Under the pieces are notes generated by a model, which was not told the origin of the DNA, ran no database searches, and worked only from the letters and a program-made list of their open reading frames with translations. Below are positions 42,504 through 51,931 of a stretch of DNA of 64,000 bases, piece after piece. This DNA is from Paraburkholderia lycopersici (GTDB lineage: Bacteria > Pseudomonadota > Gammaproteobacteria > Burkholderiales > Burkholderiaceae). Numbering within the stretch: position 1 is the stretch's first letter; every line of letters starts with the position of its first letter. The position numbers were made by a program, and so were the translations under genes. The stretch covers positions 62,001 through 126,000 of the forward strand of contig NZ_FMYQ01000022.1 in assembly GCF_900096975.1 (NCBI RefSeq), in the 5' to 3' direction.

Positions 42504-42773
42504 TCAAGGAGTCGAAGAAGCGGGTGCGGGGGCGGCGGCCGGATCGGTCGTCGCGTCCGCGTCGAGCGAAGACTGGGCGGCTGCGCCAGACTGCGGCGCG
42601 GAGGAAACGACGGCAGGCGCCGTGGCATGGAGCGCGTCGGCGTCTTGAGCCGGCGAGTGGCTCATGCGGGCGCCGATCTCCATGCCGAGCAGGAACAACA
42701 GCAGGCACAACAGGAGTGCACAGCTCACGGCGATCGTCACCATGCGCGAAGTCATCGAAAAAACGTATTGCAT
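42504..42773 (-). CDS. Small single-pass membrane protein
   Basis: An 89-residue protein. One transmembrane helix (MVTIAVSCALLLCLLLFLLG, about 11-30) is followed by an Ala/Ser/Pro-rich tail of about 50 residues (DADATTDPAAAPAPASSTP). No family recognised. It sits 13 nt after the PAAR-like gene and 13 nt before the solute-binding protein gene, so it is co-expressed with both. The low-complexity tail is probably periplasmic. Possible roles are an inner-membrane anchor or an immunity-like protein. Confidence 0.6.
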   Translation of the reverse strand: MQYVFSMTSRMVTIAVSCALLLCLLLFLLGMEIGARMSHSPAQDADALHATAPAVVSSAPQSGAAAQSSLDADATTDPAAAPAPASSTP

Positions 42774-42786
42774 GTCGGTCTCGCCC

Positions 42787-43173
42787 TCAGGCAGTTAGCG
42801 TGGTGAACTGCGCGGGAGCGACAACCTGGATGACGCCAGCCCACATGCACATCAGCTTCGACGAGTTCTGCAGCGCGGGCAGCGCGCCGATCATGACCGT
42901 CGGCGAACCCGGCGCCCAGGGCGCGACCGTGGCGGGCACACACGGCATCGGCGTGAGTACGCCCAACGCCGCAGCCGTGGCGGCCGCCACCATGGGATTG
43001 GCCATGGAACTGCACTGGCCGAACGGCATGATGTTGACGAACGGCTTGGAGTCCATGATGTTCGCCGCCGGCGCACCCGCCATCACGCGGTTGAGCGGCA
43101 ACACCTGCAGCGTAGCGGGCGCGGCGCCGAAGCTGCACTGGAGCGTTGCGCCCGACGTTACCTGAATTCCCAT
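42787..43173 (-). CDS. PAAR-like spike protein (DUF4280)
   Basis: A 128-residue protein of the DUF4280/PAAR-like type that sharpens the VgrG spike. The N-terminus MGIQVTSGATLQCSFGAAPA is followed by three repeats with spaced Cys and Pro: VNIMPFGQCSSMANPMVAAA, GVLTPMPCVPATVAPWAPG and NSSKLMCMWAGVIQVVAP. The metal-binding Cys/His set differs from classical PAAR. No C-terminal toxin extension is present. The ATG at 43173 follows GAGGGGG. It lies next to vgrG and the YwqK-like gene, so the three probably assemble together. Confidence 0.85.
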   Translation of the reverse strand: MGIQVTSGATLQCSFGAAPATLQVLPLNRVMAGAPAANIMDSKPFVNIMPFGQCSSMANPMVAAATAAALGVLTPMPCVPATVAPWAPGSPTVMIGALPALQNSSKLMCMWAGVIQVVAPAQFTTLTA

Positions 43174-43175
43174 GT

Positions 43176-43919
43176 CTACCCCCTCACCCACTTTTCCAGT
43201 TGCTTGACGATGCGCGGTCCGCGCGCGGCATCGCCGTTGGCCGCGGGCGCGTCGAGCGCTCGCCAGTCGCCTTGCGGTTTGCCGAGGCGATAGACGCGCT
43301 CGTGCGTCGCAGTCCCGTCGCTCGCATAGCGGCGCGCCGTGCCGTGCAGCAGATCCATCTGATAAGGCAGGCTCTGCGCGAGCGTGCCGTCGGCGGCATA
43401 CTCGCGCGTCTCGCCTTCGAGCCTGCCTTTCGCGTAGCGCGCACGTCGCACGACCACACCGTCATGCAGGAAGATCGCTTCCCGCTCGAGCTTCCCGCTC
43501 TCGTAACTCATGCGCGACGTCACGAGTCCCGAGGGTGCGTAGGTCACGCTCTCGCCGTGCAGCACACCGGCCACATACTGCTGCCGGCCCGCGAGGCGCC
43601 CGTCCTGGTACACCGACATCGCGCCGTTGAGCTGGCCCGTGCGGTACTGCGCTTCCTGCACCGGCCGTCCTTGCGCGTCGCACGTGCGCAGCGTGCCGTC
43701 GAGCAGGCCGAACGCGTAGCTCGCGCGCAGCAGCGCCGTTCCGTTGGGCGCGTATTGCACGGATTCGCCGTGCGGCACGCCATCGGCGAGTTCGACCCGG
43801 CTCACGAGGGCGCCCGCGCTGTCGCGCGTCTCGACCACCGTCGGCGCGACGGCCCTGGCTGGCTCGGCGGACCCGGAGGCGGCGGACAACAAAGCGGCGG
43901 CAGGCATGGGCGCGGACAT
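43176..43919 (-). CDS. YwqK/MORN-like repeat protein
   Basis: A 247-residue protein. After a flexible Ala-rich N-terminus (about 30 residues), six to seven MORN/YwqK-type repeats of about 22 residues run to the end. Examples are GVPHGESVQYAPNGTALLRA, GQLNGAMSVYQDGRLAGRQQ, GVLHGESVTYAPSGLVTSRM and GRLEGETREYAADGTLAQSL. The repeats form a long beta-sheet surface. In Firmicutes such proteins are called toxin-antitoxin YwqK antitoxins. Between vgrG and the PAAR-like gene it may be a spike accessory, adaptor or immunity protein. It begins 8 nt after the vgrG stop. Confidence 0.7.
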   Translation of the reverse strand: MSAPMPAAALLSAASGSAEPARAVAPTVVETRDSAGALVSRVELADGVPHGESVQYAPNGTALLRASYAFGLLDGTLRTCDAQGRPVQEAQYRTGQLNGAMSVYQDGRLAGRQQYVAGVLHGESVTYAPSGLVTSRMSYESGKLEREAIFLHDGVVVRRARYAKGRLEGETREYAADGTLAQSLPYQMDLLHGTARRYASDGTATHERVYRLGKPQGDWRALDAPAANGDAARGPRIVKQLEKWVRG

Positions 43920-43927
43920 GGCTTTCC

Positions 43928-45850
43928 TCAGTTGAGCTGGACGATGCCACCCTTGAGCGCGAGCTGGCCTCCACCGTCCACCGTCTGCTGCGCCGAGGCC
44001 TTGTGCGAAACCGTCATGCCTTCGGTGCTCAGTGTGGTCGTTGCCTTGCTTGCATGCGTGGTGCCGGCTTCGCTCGCGAACGAGGTTCCGGCCTTGATGC
44101 TCACCGAGCCCGTCACCTCGATCACCAGATTGCCGCCTACCTTCAGCGTGTAGTTGCCGTTGACGGTATGCGCGTGATCGCCCGTCACGCTATGGGTGAA
44201 CTTCGCGTGATTGGTATGCGTTTCGTCGCCAGTCACGTCGAGCGTGCGCGTGCCCTTGACGGTATGCGTCTCCTTGCCCTCGCTCACCTCAATGCTGCGG
44301 TCGCCCTTCTGCACGACGTGCGTTTCCGCGCCTGCTTTCACCGTCGTCGAAAGCGCGTTCTCGATTTCGACGGTCATATCCTTCTGTGCGTGGAAGTACA
44401 GCTCTTCCGAATCGAGCTTGTCCTCCATGCGAATCTCGTTGCCAGCCGTGCCTTTCTTCGAGGAGCGCGAGCGCATCACGCTCTGCGTCTGCATCGAGGG
44501 CAGCGACACGGGCGTCGCGTTCTCGCCGTTGTAGACGCAACCGGTTACGAGCGGACGGTCGGGGTCTCCATCCACATAGCTCACGACGACCTCCTGCCCC
44601 ACGCGCGGCAGGAAGAGGTGCCCCCAGCCAGGCCCTGCCACCGACTGCGCCACGCGCACCCAGCAGGAGCTGTTCTGGTCGGCCTGCGCAGTGCGGTCCC
44701 AGTGGAACTTGACCTTGATGCGGCCTTGCGCATCGGTCCAGATTTCCTCGTCGGTCGAGCCCACCACTTTCGCCGTGTGGGTGCCGGCCACAAGCGGCCG
44801 GGGGGTCGCGAGCGGCGCGCGAAATGGCACGGTGACGGGAAAGACTTCGAACTGGTTGCCGTAGGCCGTATTCGAAGCCGTATGCTGCACAGCGCGCGTG
44901 ACATAGCTCACGTTGAGCGAAGTGTCCGGATGCCCGCTCAGCGTGAACGTGGTGCCGGCGGCAAGGCCGTAGTAACCGCTCGCGCCCTCCCCGACCTGCT
45001 GCGTGACGTTGTGCGCCTCGAGTTGCATGGTCGATAGATGCGTCGCCTGATCGGCCGTGGCGACGCGGCCGGGAAACGTGTAGCGCGCCCCGGTCGGCAA
45101 GCTCGAGGAACCCTTTGACGAGGAGATCATCGTCGAAGGTTTGGTGTAGTCGTAGTCGCTGACGATGTGCTCGCCGGGTATGACGCCCCGCGCCATCGCG
45201 AACGATTCGAGACGCTTGGCGCTGCCGGGAGTATTCGCATCGGCGGCGAAGTACAAATCGCCTGCCGGGGTGGCTTCGTGGGCGGATGGATCGTCGGCGA
45301 GCACCATCGTATGGGCACCGTCCGCGAACTTGAAGAAGTAGAACACCCCTTCTTCTTCCATCAGCCGCGAGATGAAGTCAAAAGCGCTTTCGTCGTACTG
45401 CACGCAGTATTCGCGCACGCCGTAGGCGCTGCTGCCCTGCGTGCGATCCTCGAAGGTGACGCCGAACGTTCCCAGTACGTTCTTGATGATGTCGAGAGCC
45501 GCCTGGTTCTGCCAGATCACGCGATCCTGTCCGAGCGTGAGCAGCCACAGGCGCGGCGCAAGCTCCACCGAATAGAACCCGTACTGCGCGTCCGCGCCCG
45601 CGTGCGCGAAGCGCGCGACGATGCCGTTGAAATACCTCGCTACGCCGGTCTGGTCCTTGAGCGTCACCGTCACACTCTTGCCGACGATCTCGTCGGCATC
45701 GAGCGCCTTGTTCGTCGAATGCATCCGCAGATCGAAGCGAAACAACTCCGAGATCGCTTCACGGCCCCCAAAACCGTCGAGCAACAGCACGTCCGCGCCG
45801 AACGGCGTCGAGACCGATGCGAACCACTCCGACTGGCTGGGCGTCGACAT
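43928..45850 (-). CDS. vgrG: T6SS spike protein VgrG (TssI)
   Basis: A 640-residue VgrG. The gp27-like N-terminal part contains FGGREAISELFRFDLRMHST and VREYCVQYDESAFDFISRLM then EEEGVFYFFKFADGAHTMVL. The gp5/OB-fold part contains DAQGRIKVKFHWDRTAQADQ and WVRVAQSVAGPGWGHLFLPR then VGQEVVVSYVDGDPDRPLVT. From about residue 465 repeated V-x-x-G-x-x-T-x-x-V turns (DUF2345-type needle) reach the C-terminus. No toxic extension is visible, so cargo must ride on partners such as the PAAR-like protein. It starts 4 nt after the clpV stop. Confidence 0.95.
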   Translation of the reverse strand: MSTPSQSEWFASVSTPFGADVLLLDGFGGREAISELFRFDLRMHSTNKALDADEIVGKSVTVTLKDQTGVARYFNGIVARFAHAGADAQYGFYSVELAPRLWLLTLGQDRVIWQNQAALDIIKNVLGTFGVTFEDRTQGSSAYGVREYCVQYDESAFDFISRLMEEEGVFYFFKFADGAHTMVLADDPSAHEATPAGDLYFAADANTPGSAKRLESFAMARGVIPGEHIVSDYDYTKPSTMISSSKGSSSLPTGARYTFPGRVATADQATHLSTMQLEAHNVTQQVGEGASGYYGLAAGTTFTLSGHPDTSLNVSYVTRAVQHTASNTAYGNQFEVFPVTVPFRAPLATPRPLVAGTHTAKVVGSTDEEIWTDAQGRIKVKFHWDRTAQADQNSSCWVRVAQSVAGPGWGHLFLPRVGQEVVVSYVDGDPDRPLVTGCVYNGENATPVSLPSMQTQSVMRSRSSKKGTAGNEIRMEDKLDSEELYFHAQKDMTVEIENALSTTVKAGAETHVVQKGDRSIEVSEGKETHTVKGTRTLDVTGDETHTNHAKFTHSVTGDHAHTVNGNYTLKVGGNLVIEVTGSVSIKAGTSFASEAGTTHASKATTTLSTEGMTVSHKASAQQTVDGGGQLALKGGIVQLN

Positions 45851-45854
45851 GCGC

Positions 45855-48581
45855 TTACGCCTCCTCGCCGCAGAGGAAGCGGAACTCGATTGCGCCAGCC
45901 GGTGTCAGCGCGAGATGCACGCCGCCAAACGGTTCGGAAATCGATATACGTTCGAGCACCTGGCGCGCAAGCTCGGGCAGCACCGACTGCGTGAGGATGT
46001 GGTCCACGTTGCGCGCGCCGCTATCGACCTCCTTGCAGCGCTGCGCGATCAGCGCGGCGACATCTTCGTCCCACGTGAGCCCCGCGTGATGGTTGCGCTC
46101 GAAGCGCTGCGCAAGCCGTTCGAGCTTCAGGTTCACAATCGCGTTGATCTGCGCGTCGCCGAGGTGGTAGTAAGGCACGAGCACGAGCCGGCCGAGGAAC
46201 GCCGGGCTGAACTGCCGCAGCAGCGCCGGCCGCAGCTTTTCAATGAGTTCCTCGGGCGCCGGGCGGCGGCCGCCGCGCGAAGCCTCGGTGATGACGTCCT
46301 GCGCCGCGTTCGAAGTGAGCAGGATCAACGTGTTCTTGAAATCGATCGGCACGCCTTCGCCGTCTTCCATCACGCCCTTGTCGAACACCTGGAAGAACAA
46401 CTCCAGCACGTCCGGGTGCGCCTTCTCCATTTCGTCGAGCAGCACGACGCTGTATGGACGGCGCCGCACGGCCTCGGTCAGCACGCCGCCGCGCCCGTAG
46501 CCGACGTATCCCGGCGGGGCGCCCTTGAGCCCCGACACGCTGTGCGCCTCCTGGAACTCCGACATGTTCACGGTGATCATGTTGCGCTCGCCGCCGTACA
46601 GCATGTCCGCGAGCGCGCACGCTGTCTCGGTCTTGCCCACGCCGCTCGGCCCGACGAGCAGGAACACGCCGACCGGCTTGCCCGGATCGTCGAGATCGGC
46701 GCGGAACGTGCGCACGCGGCGCGCGATCGCGTCGAGCGCCTCGTCCTGGCCCACCACGCGCTCGGCGAGCTTGTCCTGGAGATAGAGCACGGTGTGCAGT
46801 TCGTCGGCGAGCATGCGGCCAACGGGAATGCCGGTCCAGCCCGAAATGACCTGAGCGACCGTTTCCGAGTCCACGCATACGGGCACCATCGGCTCGTCGT
46901 TCTGCACGGCCTCGAGGCCTTTTTCGAGGCGTGAGAGATTGGCCGCGAGCGATTCCGCATCCTCACCATCGGCCGCGCTGTCCGGGTCCGAGAGATAGCC
47001 GCGGATCTTCTTGCGCCACGCGAGGATCTCCTCCACCGCGCGCTTTTCGGTGCCGAGCTTGTCGTTCAATCGCGAGCGTTGTGCCCGCGCATCGTCGAGC
47101 TGCTTCGTCGCCGTTGCGATGGCGTCGGCGCGATCGGCGCCCGTAGCGGCCTCATGGCGCAGGATGCGAAGCTGGTGCTCGGCCGCATCGATGGTGCGGC
47201 CGAGCGCCTCGATTTCCTCGGGCGTCCCGCTTTGGCCAATCGCCACGCGCGCGCACGCGGTGTCGAGCACGCTGATCGCCTTGTCCGGCAACTGGCGCCC
47301 GGAGATGTAGCGATGCGAGAGCTTAACGGCGTCGCGCACGGCGTCGTCGAGGATTTCCACGCCGTGGTGCTCTTCGAGCTTCTGCACCATGCCGCGCAGC
47401 ATGTCGATTGCGACAGCCTCGCCCGGCTCCTCGACCTTGACCACCTGGAAGCGCCGCGCGAGCGCAGGATCGCGCTCCACGTACTTCTTGTATTCGGCCC
47501 ACGTGGTCGCCGCGATCGTGCGCAGTTCGCCGCGCGCGAGTGCCGGCTTGAGCAGGTTCGCCGCGTCGCCCTGCCCCTCGCTGCCGCCCGCGCCGATCAG
47601 CTGGTGCGCTTCGTCGATGAACAGGATGACCGGGACCGGCGACGCGTTGACCTCCGCAATCACCGACTTGAGCCGGTTCTCGAACTCGCCCTTCACGCCC
47701 GCGCCAGCCTGGAGCAGCGCGAGATCGAGCGAGCGCACCGACACGTTGACAAGCGCGGGCGGCACGTCACCCTGCACAATGCGCTGCGCGAAACCCTCGA
47801 CCACTGCCGTTTTGCCCACACCCGCCTCGCCCGTGAGGATCGGGTTGTTCTGGCGGCGGCGCAGCAGCACGTCGATCAACTGGCGGATCTCGGCGTCGCG
47901 CCCACGAATCGGATCGATCTTGCCTTCGCGCGCGAGGCCGGTCAGGTCGACGGTGAACTGCTCCAGCGCCGACTTGCGGCCGGTCGCGCCAGCGCCGGCC
48001 GCCATGTTCGGCATCGCGCCCGCTTCCCGGGCCACGGCAGATGCGGACACGGCGTCCGTCCGCGGGGCGTCGGCGACGGAGCCGGCAGCGTGCGAGCGGC
48101 CCGCATCTTCCGACGAGCCTTCGAGGATCGCCGCAAGCCGTTCGCGCAGCGCCGCGCGCGGAAAGGCGAGCAGCGCGGGCGCCGATTCGAGCAGCATGCC
48201 ACGCAGGCTGTCGACTTCGAGCAGCGCGAGCACGAGCGTGCCCGAGCGGATCTGCTGCTCGCCGAGCAGCATCGAGCTGAGCAGCCAGGCTTCCTGGAAC
48301 AGCGGTGAAAAGTTCGGCGAGAGCGCCGGCGTGCGGCCGTTGCCGCGCTTGAAACCGTCCACCGCTTTTTGCAGTTGCGCGGTGAGCGTTTCGGGCTTGA
48401 CGGAGAAATGCGCAAGAATCGCCTTCAGGTCCGGCGCGTCGGATTCGAGCAGCGTGAGCAGCAGATGCTCGACGTCGACGTTGTAATGCGTCTGTCGCAC
48501 GCACGATTGCGCGGCCTGTTCCATGGCGAGCTTGCATTCCGGATTGAGGCGGCTCAGCAGCGTGCGAATATCGATATCCAT
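45855..48581 (-). CDS. clpV: T6SS AAA+ ATPase ClpV (TssH)
   Basis: A 908-residue ClpB-like disaggregase that recycles the contracted TssBC sheath. The N-terminal VipB-binding domain starts MDIDIRTLLSRLNPECKLAM. The first AAA+ domain has Walker A PILTGEAGVGKTAVVEGFAQ and Walker B VILFIDEAHQLIGAGG. A coiled-coil middle domain follows (about 480-560). The second AAA+ domain has FLLVGPSGVGKTETACALAD and VVLLDEMEKAHPDVLELFFQ. The C-terminal end is normal. The ATG at 48581 matches the family start; the longer frame to 48806 is a tssG shadow. Confidence 0.96.
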   Translation of the reverse strand: MDIDIRTLLSRLNPECKLAMEQAAQSCVRQTHYNVDVEHLLLTLLESDAPDLKAILAHFSVKPETLTAQLQKAVDGFKRGNGRTPALSPNFSPLFQEAWLLSSMLLGEQQIRSGTLVLALLEVDSLRGMLLESAPALLAFPRAALRERLAAILEGSSEDAGRSHAAGSVADAPRTDAVSASAVAREAGAMPNMAAGAGATGRKSALEQFTVDLTGLAREGKIDPIRGRDAEIRQLIDVLLRRRQNNPILTGEAGVGKTAVVEGFAQRIVQGDVPPALVNVSVRSLDLALLQAGAGVKGEFENRLKSVIAEVNASPVPVILFIDEAHQLIGAGGSEGQGDAANLLKPALARGELRTIAATTWAEYKKYVERDPALARRFQVVKVEEPGEAVAIDMLRGMVQKLEEHHGVEILDDAVRDAVKLSHRYISGRQLPDKAISVLDTACARVAIGQSGTPEEIEALGRTIDAAEHQLRILRHEAATGADRADAIATATKQLDDARAQRSRLNDKLGTEKRAVEEILAWRKKIRGYLSDPDSAADGEDAESLAANLSRLEKGLEAVQNDEPMVPVCVDSETVAQVISGWTGIPVGRMLADELHTVLYLQDKLAERVVGQDEALDAIARRVRTFRADLDDPGKPVGVFLLVGPSGVGKTETACALADMLYGGERNMITVNMSEFQEAHSVSGLKGAPPGYVGYGRGGVLTEAVRRRPYSVVLLDEMEKAHPDVLELFFQVFDKGVMEDGEGVPIDFKNTLILLTSNAAQDVITEASRGGRRPAPEELIEKLRPALLRQFSPAFLGRLVLVPYYHLGDAQINAIVNLKLERLAQRFERNHHAGLTWDEDVAALIAQRCKEVDSGARNVDHILTQSVLPELARQVLERISISEPFGGVHLALTPAGAIEFRFLCGEEA

Positions 48582-48592
48582 GCGCGGGTTCC

Positions 48593-49699
48593 TTAGTGAT
48601 GCTTCGGCTCGGGCGCGGCGGCCTCGCGCATCGCGAGGCGCACCGGTGCCGGCGCGTGAATGGTTTGGCGCGAGCCGCCTAGCCACGTCGTCCAGCCGAG
48701 GCGGGACGCGCGCGAGCCACCGGCTTCGCAGGCGGTGAGTTGCGGCGCCAGGTGCAGTACGAACTGCACGTCGAAATCCTGTTGCAGATACGCGCGAATG
48801 AGCCACGCGGCGAGAGCGTGATCGGCGCCACCAGGCAGGAGCGCCTCGAAGCGCGCTCTGCTCAGGCCCGGAAATTCAAGGCAGATGCCGCTCGCCTGGT
48901 CCCAGGTGCGCCGCCCGAGCACGGCCAGGCCGGTGAGCCGCACCGCACCGGCACCGGCGCCCGACCCCGCGAGGCGCAGCGAGTCGGCGCTGTCGACCTC
49001 GCGCCAGCCGCCGACGAATTGCGCTCCGCGCACTTCGAGCCCGAGCCGGTCTCCGAGCATGGCGACGAGACCCGTCATCGAGCGCGGCGCGGCGCTCAGA
49101 AGCCCCGCGTGGCGCAGCCACAACTGCGCGCCTCGCGGGCCGCGCACGCCGTCGCGCAGACCCAGATTGCTAAGCGCGTCGAGCGAGGCCGCAATCGCGC
49201 TCGCGTGCGGCGAACGCCGGTTCAGCCCCGGCGCATGCTTCTTGCGGCTGCGATACAGGAACGACAGAAAGCGGTGATTGAAGATGTCGAGCAGGTCCGC
49301 CGTCGCTGTGTCGCGCTGCGCGCGGCGCTCCAGCACGAGTTCGGTATACGCCATCGGCAGCGGACCGTTGGCGCCCGCGAGCGTGAGCACGGGCGTTGCC
49401 AGCGTCCAGGGCGCGCGCGGCGCGTACGACACGCTGGCGGAGCCGGCCATGCCGTCCTGCTGCACCGAAGTTTGCTCGCGCAGGCTGTAGACATCGCTCG
49501 GCTCGAACGCAAGCGAGACGTGGCCGGTGAGGCGCACGGCCTCGCCCAGCCCGTTGCCGCGACCGATCGGACGCGCCCTCGGCACGGCCTGCTCCAGCAG
49601 ACTGATCGCCTGGAACAGGTTAAAGCGCTGCGGATTCGCCTTGAGACGCGCGATCAGAGCAGCTGCTGGCAGCCTGTCATCGGCTCCCATTGCTTCCAT
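48593..49699 (-). CDS. tssG: T6SS baseplate protein TssG
   Basis: A 368-residue TssG. Family features are LKANPQRFNLFQAISLLEQA near residue 25, IFNHRFLSFLYRSRKKHAPG near residue 150, and GVRGPRGAQLWLRHAGLLSA. It forms the TssK-F-G-E wedge. The ATG at 49699 has GGAG 7 nt upstream and overlaps the tssF 3' end by 46 nt, pointing to coupled translation. Length is normal. Confidence 0.92.
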   Translation of the reverse strand: MEAMGADDRLPAAALIARLKANPQRFNLFQAISLLEQAVPRARPIGRGNGLGEAVRLTGHVSLAFEPSDVYSLREQTSVQQDGMAGSASVSYAPRAPWTLATPVLTLAGANGPLPMAYTELVLERRAQRDTATADLLDIFNHRFLSFLYRSRKKHAPGLNRRSPHASAIAASLDALSNLGLRDGVRGPRGAQLWLRHAGLLSAAPRSMTGLVAMLGDRLGLEVRGAQFVGGWREVDSADSLRLAGSGAGAGAVRLTGLAVLGRRTWDQASGICLEFPGLSRARFEALLPGGADHALAAWLIRAYLQQDFDVQFVLHLAPQLTACEAGGSRASRLGWTTWLGGSRQTIHAPAPVRLAMREAAAPEPKHH

Positions 49700-51411
49700 A
49701 TCTCGTCTCCACGGCGCACCACTAGCCGCACAAAGGAATTGACCGACGTGTACATCGCGAAAAAGCGCGCGAGCACGGCGCCCAGCATCAGCGGCGAGCC
49801 GCCCACGAAGGTCTCGGGATCGAACTCGACGCAGACCTCGGTGCCGCGGCAATAGCCGCGCCACGCGTCGCCGCCGACATGCGCGGTCGCGCCGCGCGCC
49901 TCCACGCTGCGGATGCCGCGAATCTGGTCCTGCTCGCGCGTGCTCTCGGAAGCGAAGAGGCGCAGCATCTCCTGCAACTGCGCGCGGCCTGTCGCGCCGC
50001 TCACGAGCGAGTGATAGTTGAGCGTCAAGAGCGAGATCAGCCGCCACAGCGTTTCACTGCCGAGCGCGGGACTGCGCTGCGCGGTCGGCTCATAAAGGCA
50101 GCGCACGCGCACGTTCTGCGAAACTTTCTCGATCAGCATGCGCGCGCCCACCGGCACCTGTTCCGCGAGCCGCCGGTTCGTGCACAGCACGTTCGCGTAG
50201 ATCACGGGGGCGCCAGGATCGGCGAGCGTGCTGGCCGAATCGACAAAGCTCAGGAACATGTCCGTGCCCTGTACGTTTTCTCGCAGGCTATGCTCCCGGC
50301 GCGCGGACCAGAAAACCGTGTTGCCGTCTGCCTCGACGTGATCGATAGCCGAAAAGCACGGCACCGCCGCCTCGGCTCCAAGCGTCGGATGCGACGCGAC
50401 GACGGAGTCGATCGAGTGAATTTCCGTGATTGATTCGCGACGCTGGTCCGCGACGAGCCGGTATTCGTAGTGGCGATGATCGACGACGATCGGCTCGCTT
50501 GTCTGCGAGAACAGATTGATGACGGGCGTGCAACCGAGCTGGAAATGCCCCGCGTGCAGCATGCCGAGACCGCGCGGCGTGCGGTTCAGATGCAGCACGA
50601 TCTCGCATCGGCGCCCCTTGCCGAGACGCCCTTCGAGATGGTGCAGATCGAAAAAATGAAACTTGCGAGGAAACGCGAAGTACTCCTGCATCAGCGCATA
50701 CGCGGGCTGCGCGTTGCGCGGGCGCGGCAGCACGTCGTCTGCTTCGCCGTAGCCCACCTCGCGCCACGCGCGCGCGGGCAGCAACGCCGGCGCGCGCGCG
50801 CCTTCCGGGCGCGCCGAGACGTCCGTCACGCCCGATACCAGCAGCTCATACAGCGGCATCGTCACCATCCAGTCGCCGTGAAGATGCAAGCGAAGCTGCT
50901 TGATCTCCAGTTCGGCGAAGTCGACGCCCTCCGCGCATTCCAGCGTGAGACGCAGTGTGGCGTCCTCGCCGAATGCGGCCTGGCTGATGCCAACCGGCCA
51001 CAACACCGTATCCCATGACGTGCGAAAGCGGCACGCGTCGTCCGTTTCCGTGCGCGCCTGCAGACCCGTGTGACGCGGGACGGCAAAGCCGGCCGTCACC
51101 TTGCCCTGTGTGGGATCGAGTTCGAACTTCGCGACCGTCATCGACGGTACGGGCTGCACGAGCGTCGGGCAGGCGTTCTCGAGCAATGCGGAGGCGACCT
51201 GCGGAAATTCCTGGTCGAGATCGCGATGCACGCGCGCCGCGAGAAACGCGCTTGCCTCGATGAGACGCTCCGTATGCGGGTCGAGCGACTCGGTGCCGTG
51301 CAGCGCGAGACGCGACGCGATTTTCGGATAGCGACGCGCGAACTCCGCACCTTGCAGACGCAGGTACGAAAGCTCGCGTTTGTAGTATTGGAGGATGTCG
51401 TCGGCCGGCAT
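49654..51411 (-). CDS. tssF: T6SS baseplate protein TssF
   Basis: A 585-residue TssF, the largest wedge component. It begins ILQYYKRELSYLRLQGAEFA and RRYPKIASRLALHGTESLDP-type residues, with PHTERLIEASAFLAARVHRD. Further motifs are FAFPRKFHFFDLHHLEGRLG and RGYCRGTEVCVEFDPETFVG near the C-terminus. It starts 15 nt after the tssE stop. The frame is intact and length typical. Confidence 0.94.
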   Translation of the reverse strand: MPADDILQYYKRELSYLRLQGAEFARRYPKIASRLALHGTESLDPHTERLIEASAFLAARVHRDLDQEFPQVASALLENACPTLVQPVPSMTVAKFELDPTQGKVTAGFAVPRHTGLQARTETDDACRFRTSWDTVLWPVGISQAAFGEDATLRLTLECAEGVDFAELEIKQLRLHLHGDWMVTMPLYELLVSGVTDVSARPEGARAPALLPARAWREVGYGEADDVLPRPRNAQPAYALMQEYFAFPRKFHFFDLHHLEGRLGKGRRCEIVLHLNRTPRGLGMLHAGHFQLGCTPVINLFSQTSEPIVVDHRHYEYRLVADQRRESITEIHSIDSVVASHPTLGAEAAVPCFSAIDHVEADGNTVFWSARREHSLRENVQGTDMFLSFVDSASTLADPGAPVIYANVLCTNRRLAEQVPVGARMLIEKVSQNVRVRCLYEPTAQRSPALGSETLWRLISLLTLNYHSLVSGATGRAQLQEMLRLFASESTREQDQIRGIRSVEARGATAHVGGDAWRGYCRGTEVCVEFDPETFVGGSPLMLGAVLARFFAMYTSVNSFVRLVVRRGDEIWKQWEPMTGCQQLL

Positions 51412-51426
51412 GTCAGCTTGCTTGCC

Positions 51427-51864
51427 TCATGCTGCGACGAGTGCATGACCGTTGCCGGCGAGCTCGAACGCCACATGCGCGACGCTTTGGCCAGCACGCA
51501 TTTGGGCATTGATGGTCAGGATCGCCCGCTGCGCGTGAGCAGCGGGAAAGGCAAACGCAACCTCGACATTGGCGAGGCGCGGCTCGAACAATGCAATCGA
51601 CCGCGCGATAGCTGCGGCTATCGCATCACGGTCCGGCCCGGAATGCAGCGACCGGTCGGAAAAATCGGGCACGCCGTAATCGACCACACTCCCGTCGCTT
51701 TCGGCAAATTCGTCGACCGTCAAACGAGAGCGTGTGTTGAACAGTCGTGTGAGTTCGCGCGCGATCGACGCTCGCAGCGCCTCTGCGCTGGATAGCTGCG
51801 CCTCGCCGCTTGCGGCGAGGCGATCGAACAATGGCATCGGTGAACCGCTTACGATTGCCGGCAT
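51427..51864 (-). CDS. tssE: T6SS baseplate protein TssE (gp25-like)
   Basis: A 145-residue gp25-like protein. The start MPAIVSGSPMPLFDRLAASG leads into SIARELTRLFNTRSRLTVDE and VVDYGVPDFSDRSLHSGPD, the conserved gp25/lysozyme-like core. The usual gp25 E-P-R motif is present as FEPRLANVEVAF. The ATG at 51864 has CTGGAG 10 nt upstream; an internal ATG at 51837 is the alternative. It starts the tail sheath polymerisation. Between hcp and tssF, same strand. Confidence 0.9.
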   Translation of the reverse strand: MPAIVSGSPMPLFDRLAASGEAQLSSAEALRASIARELTRLFNTRSRLTVDEFAESDGSVVDYGVPDFSDRSLHSGPDRDAIAAAIARSIALFEPRLANVEVAFAFPAAHAQRAILTINAQMRAGQSVAHVAFELAGNGHALVAA

Positions 51865-51931
51865 CGCGCAAAAGCTCCAGGTGGCGCCGACCGGGAAGCT
51901 CCAGACTCCGCCGGCAGCGCGCAATTGAGAA

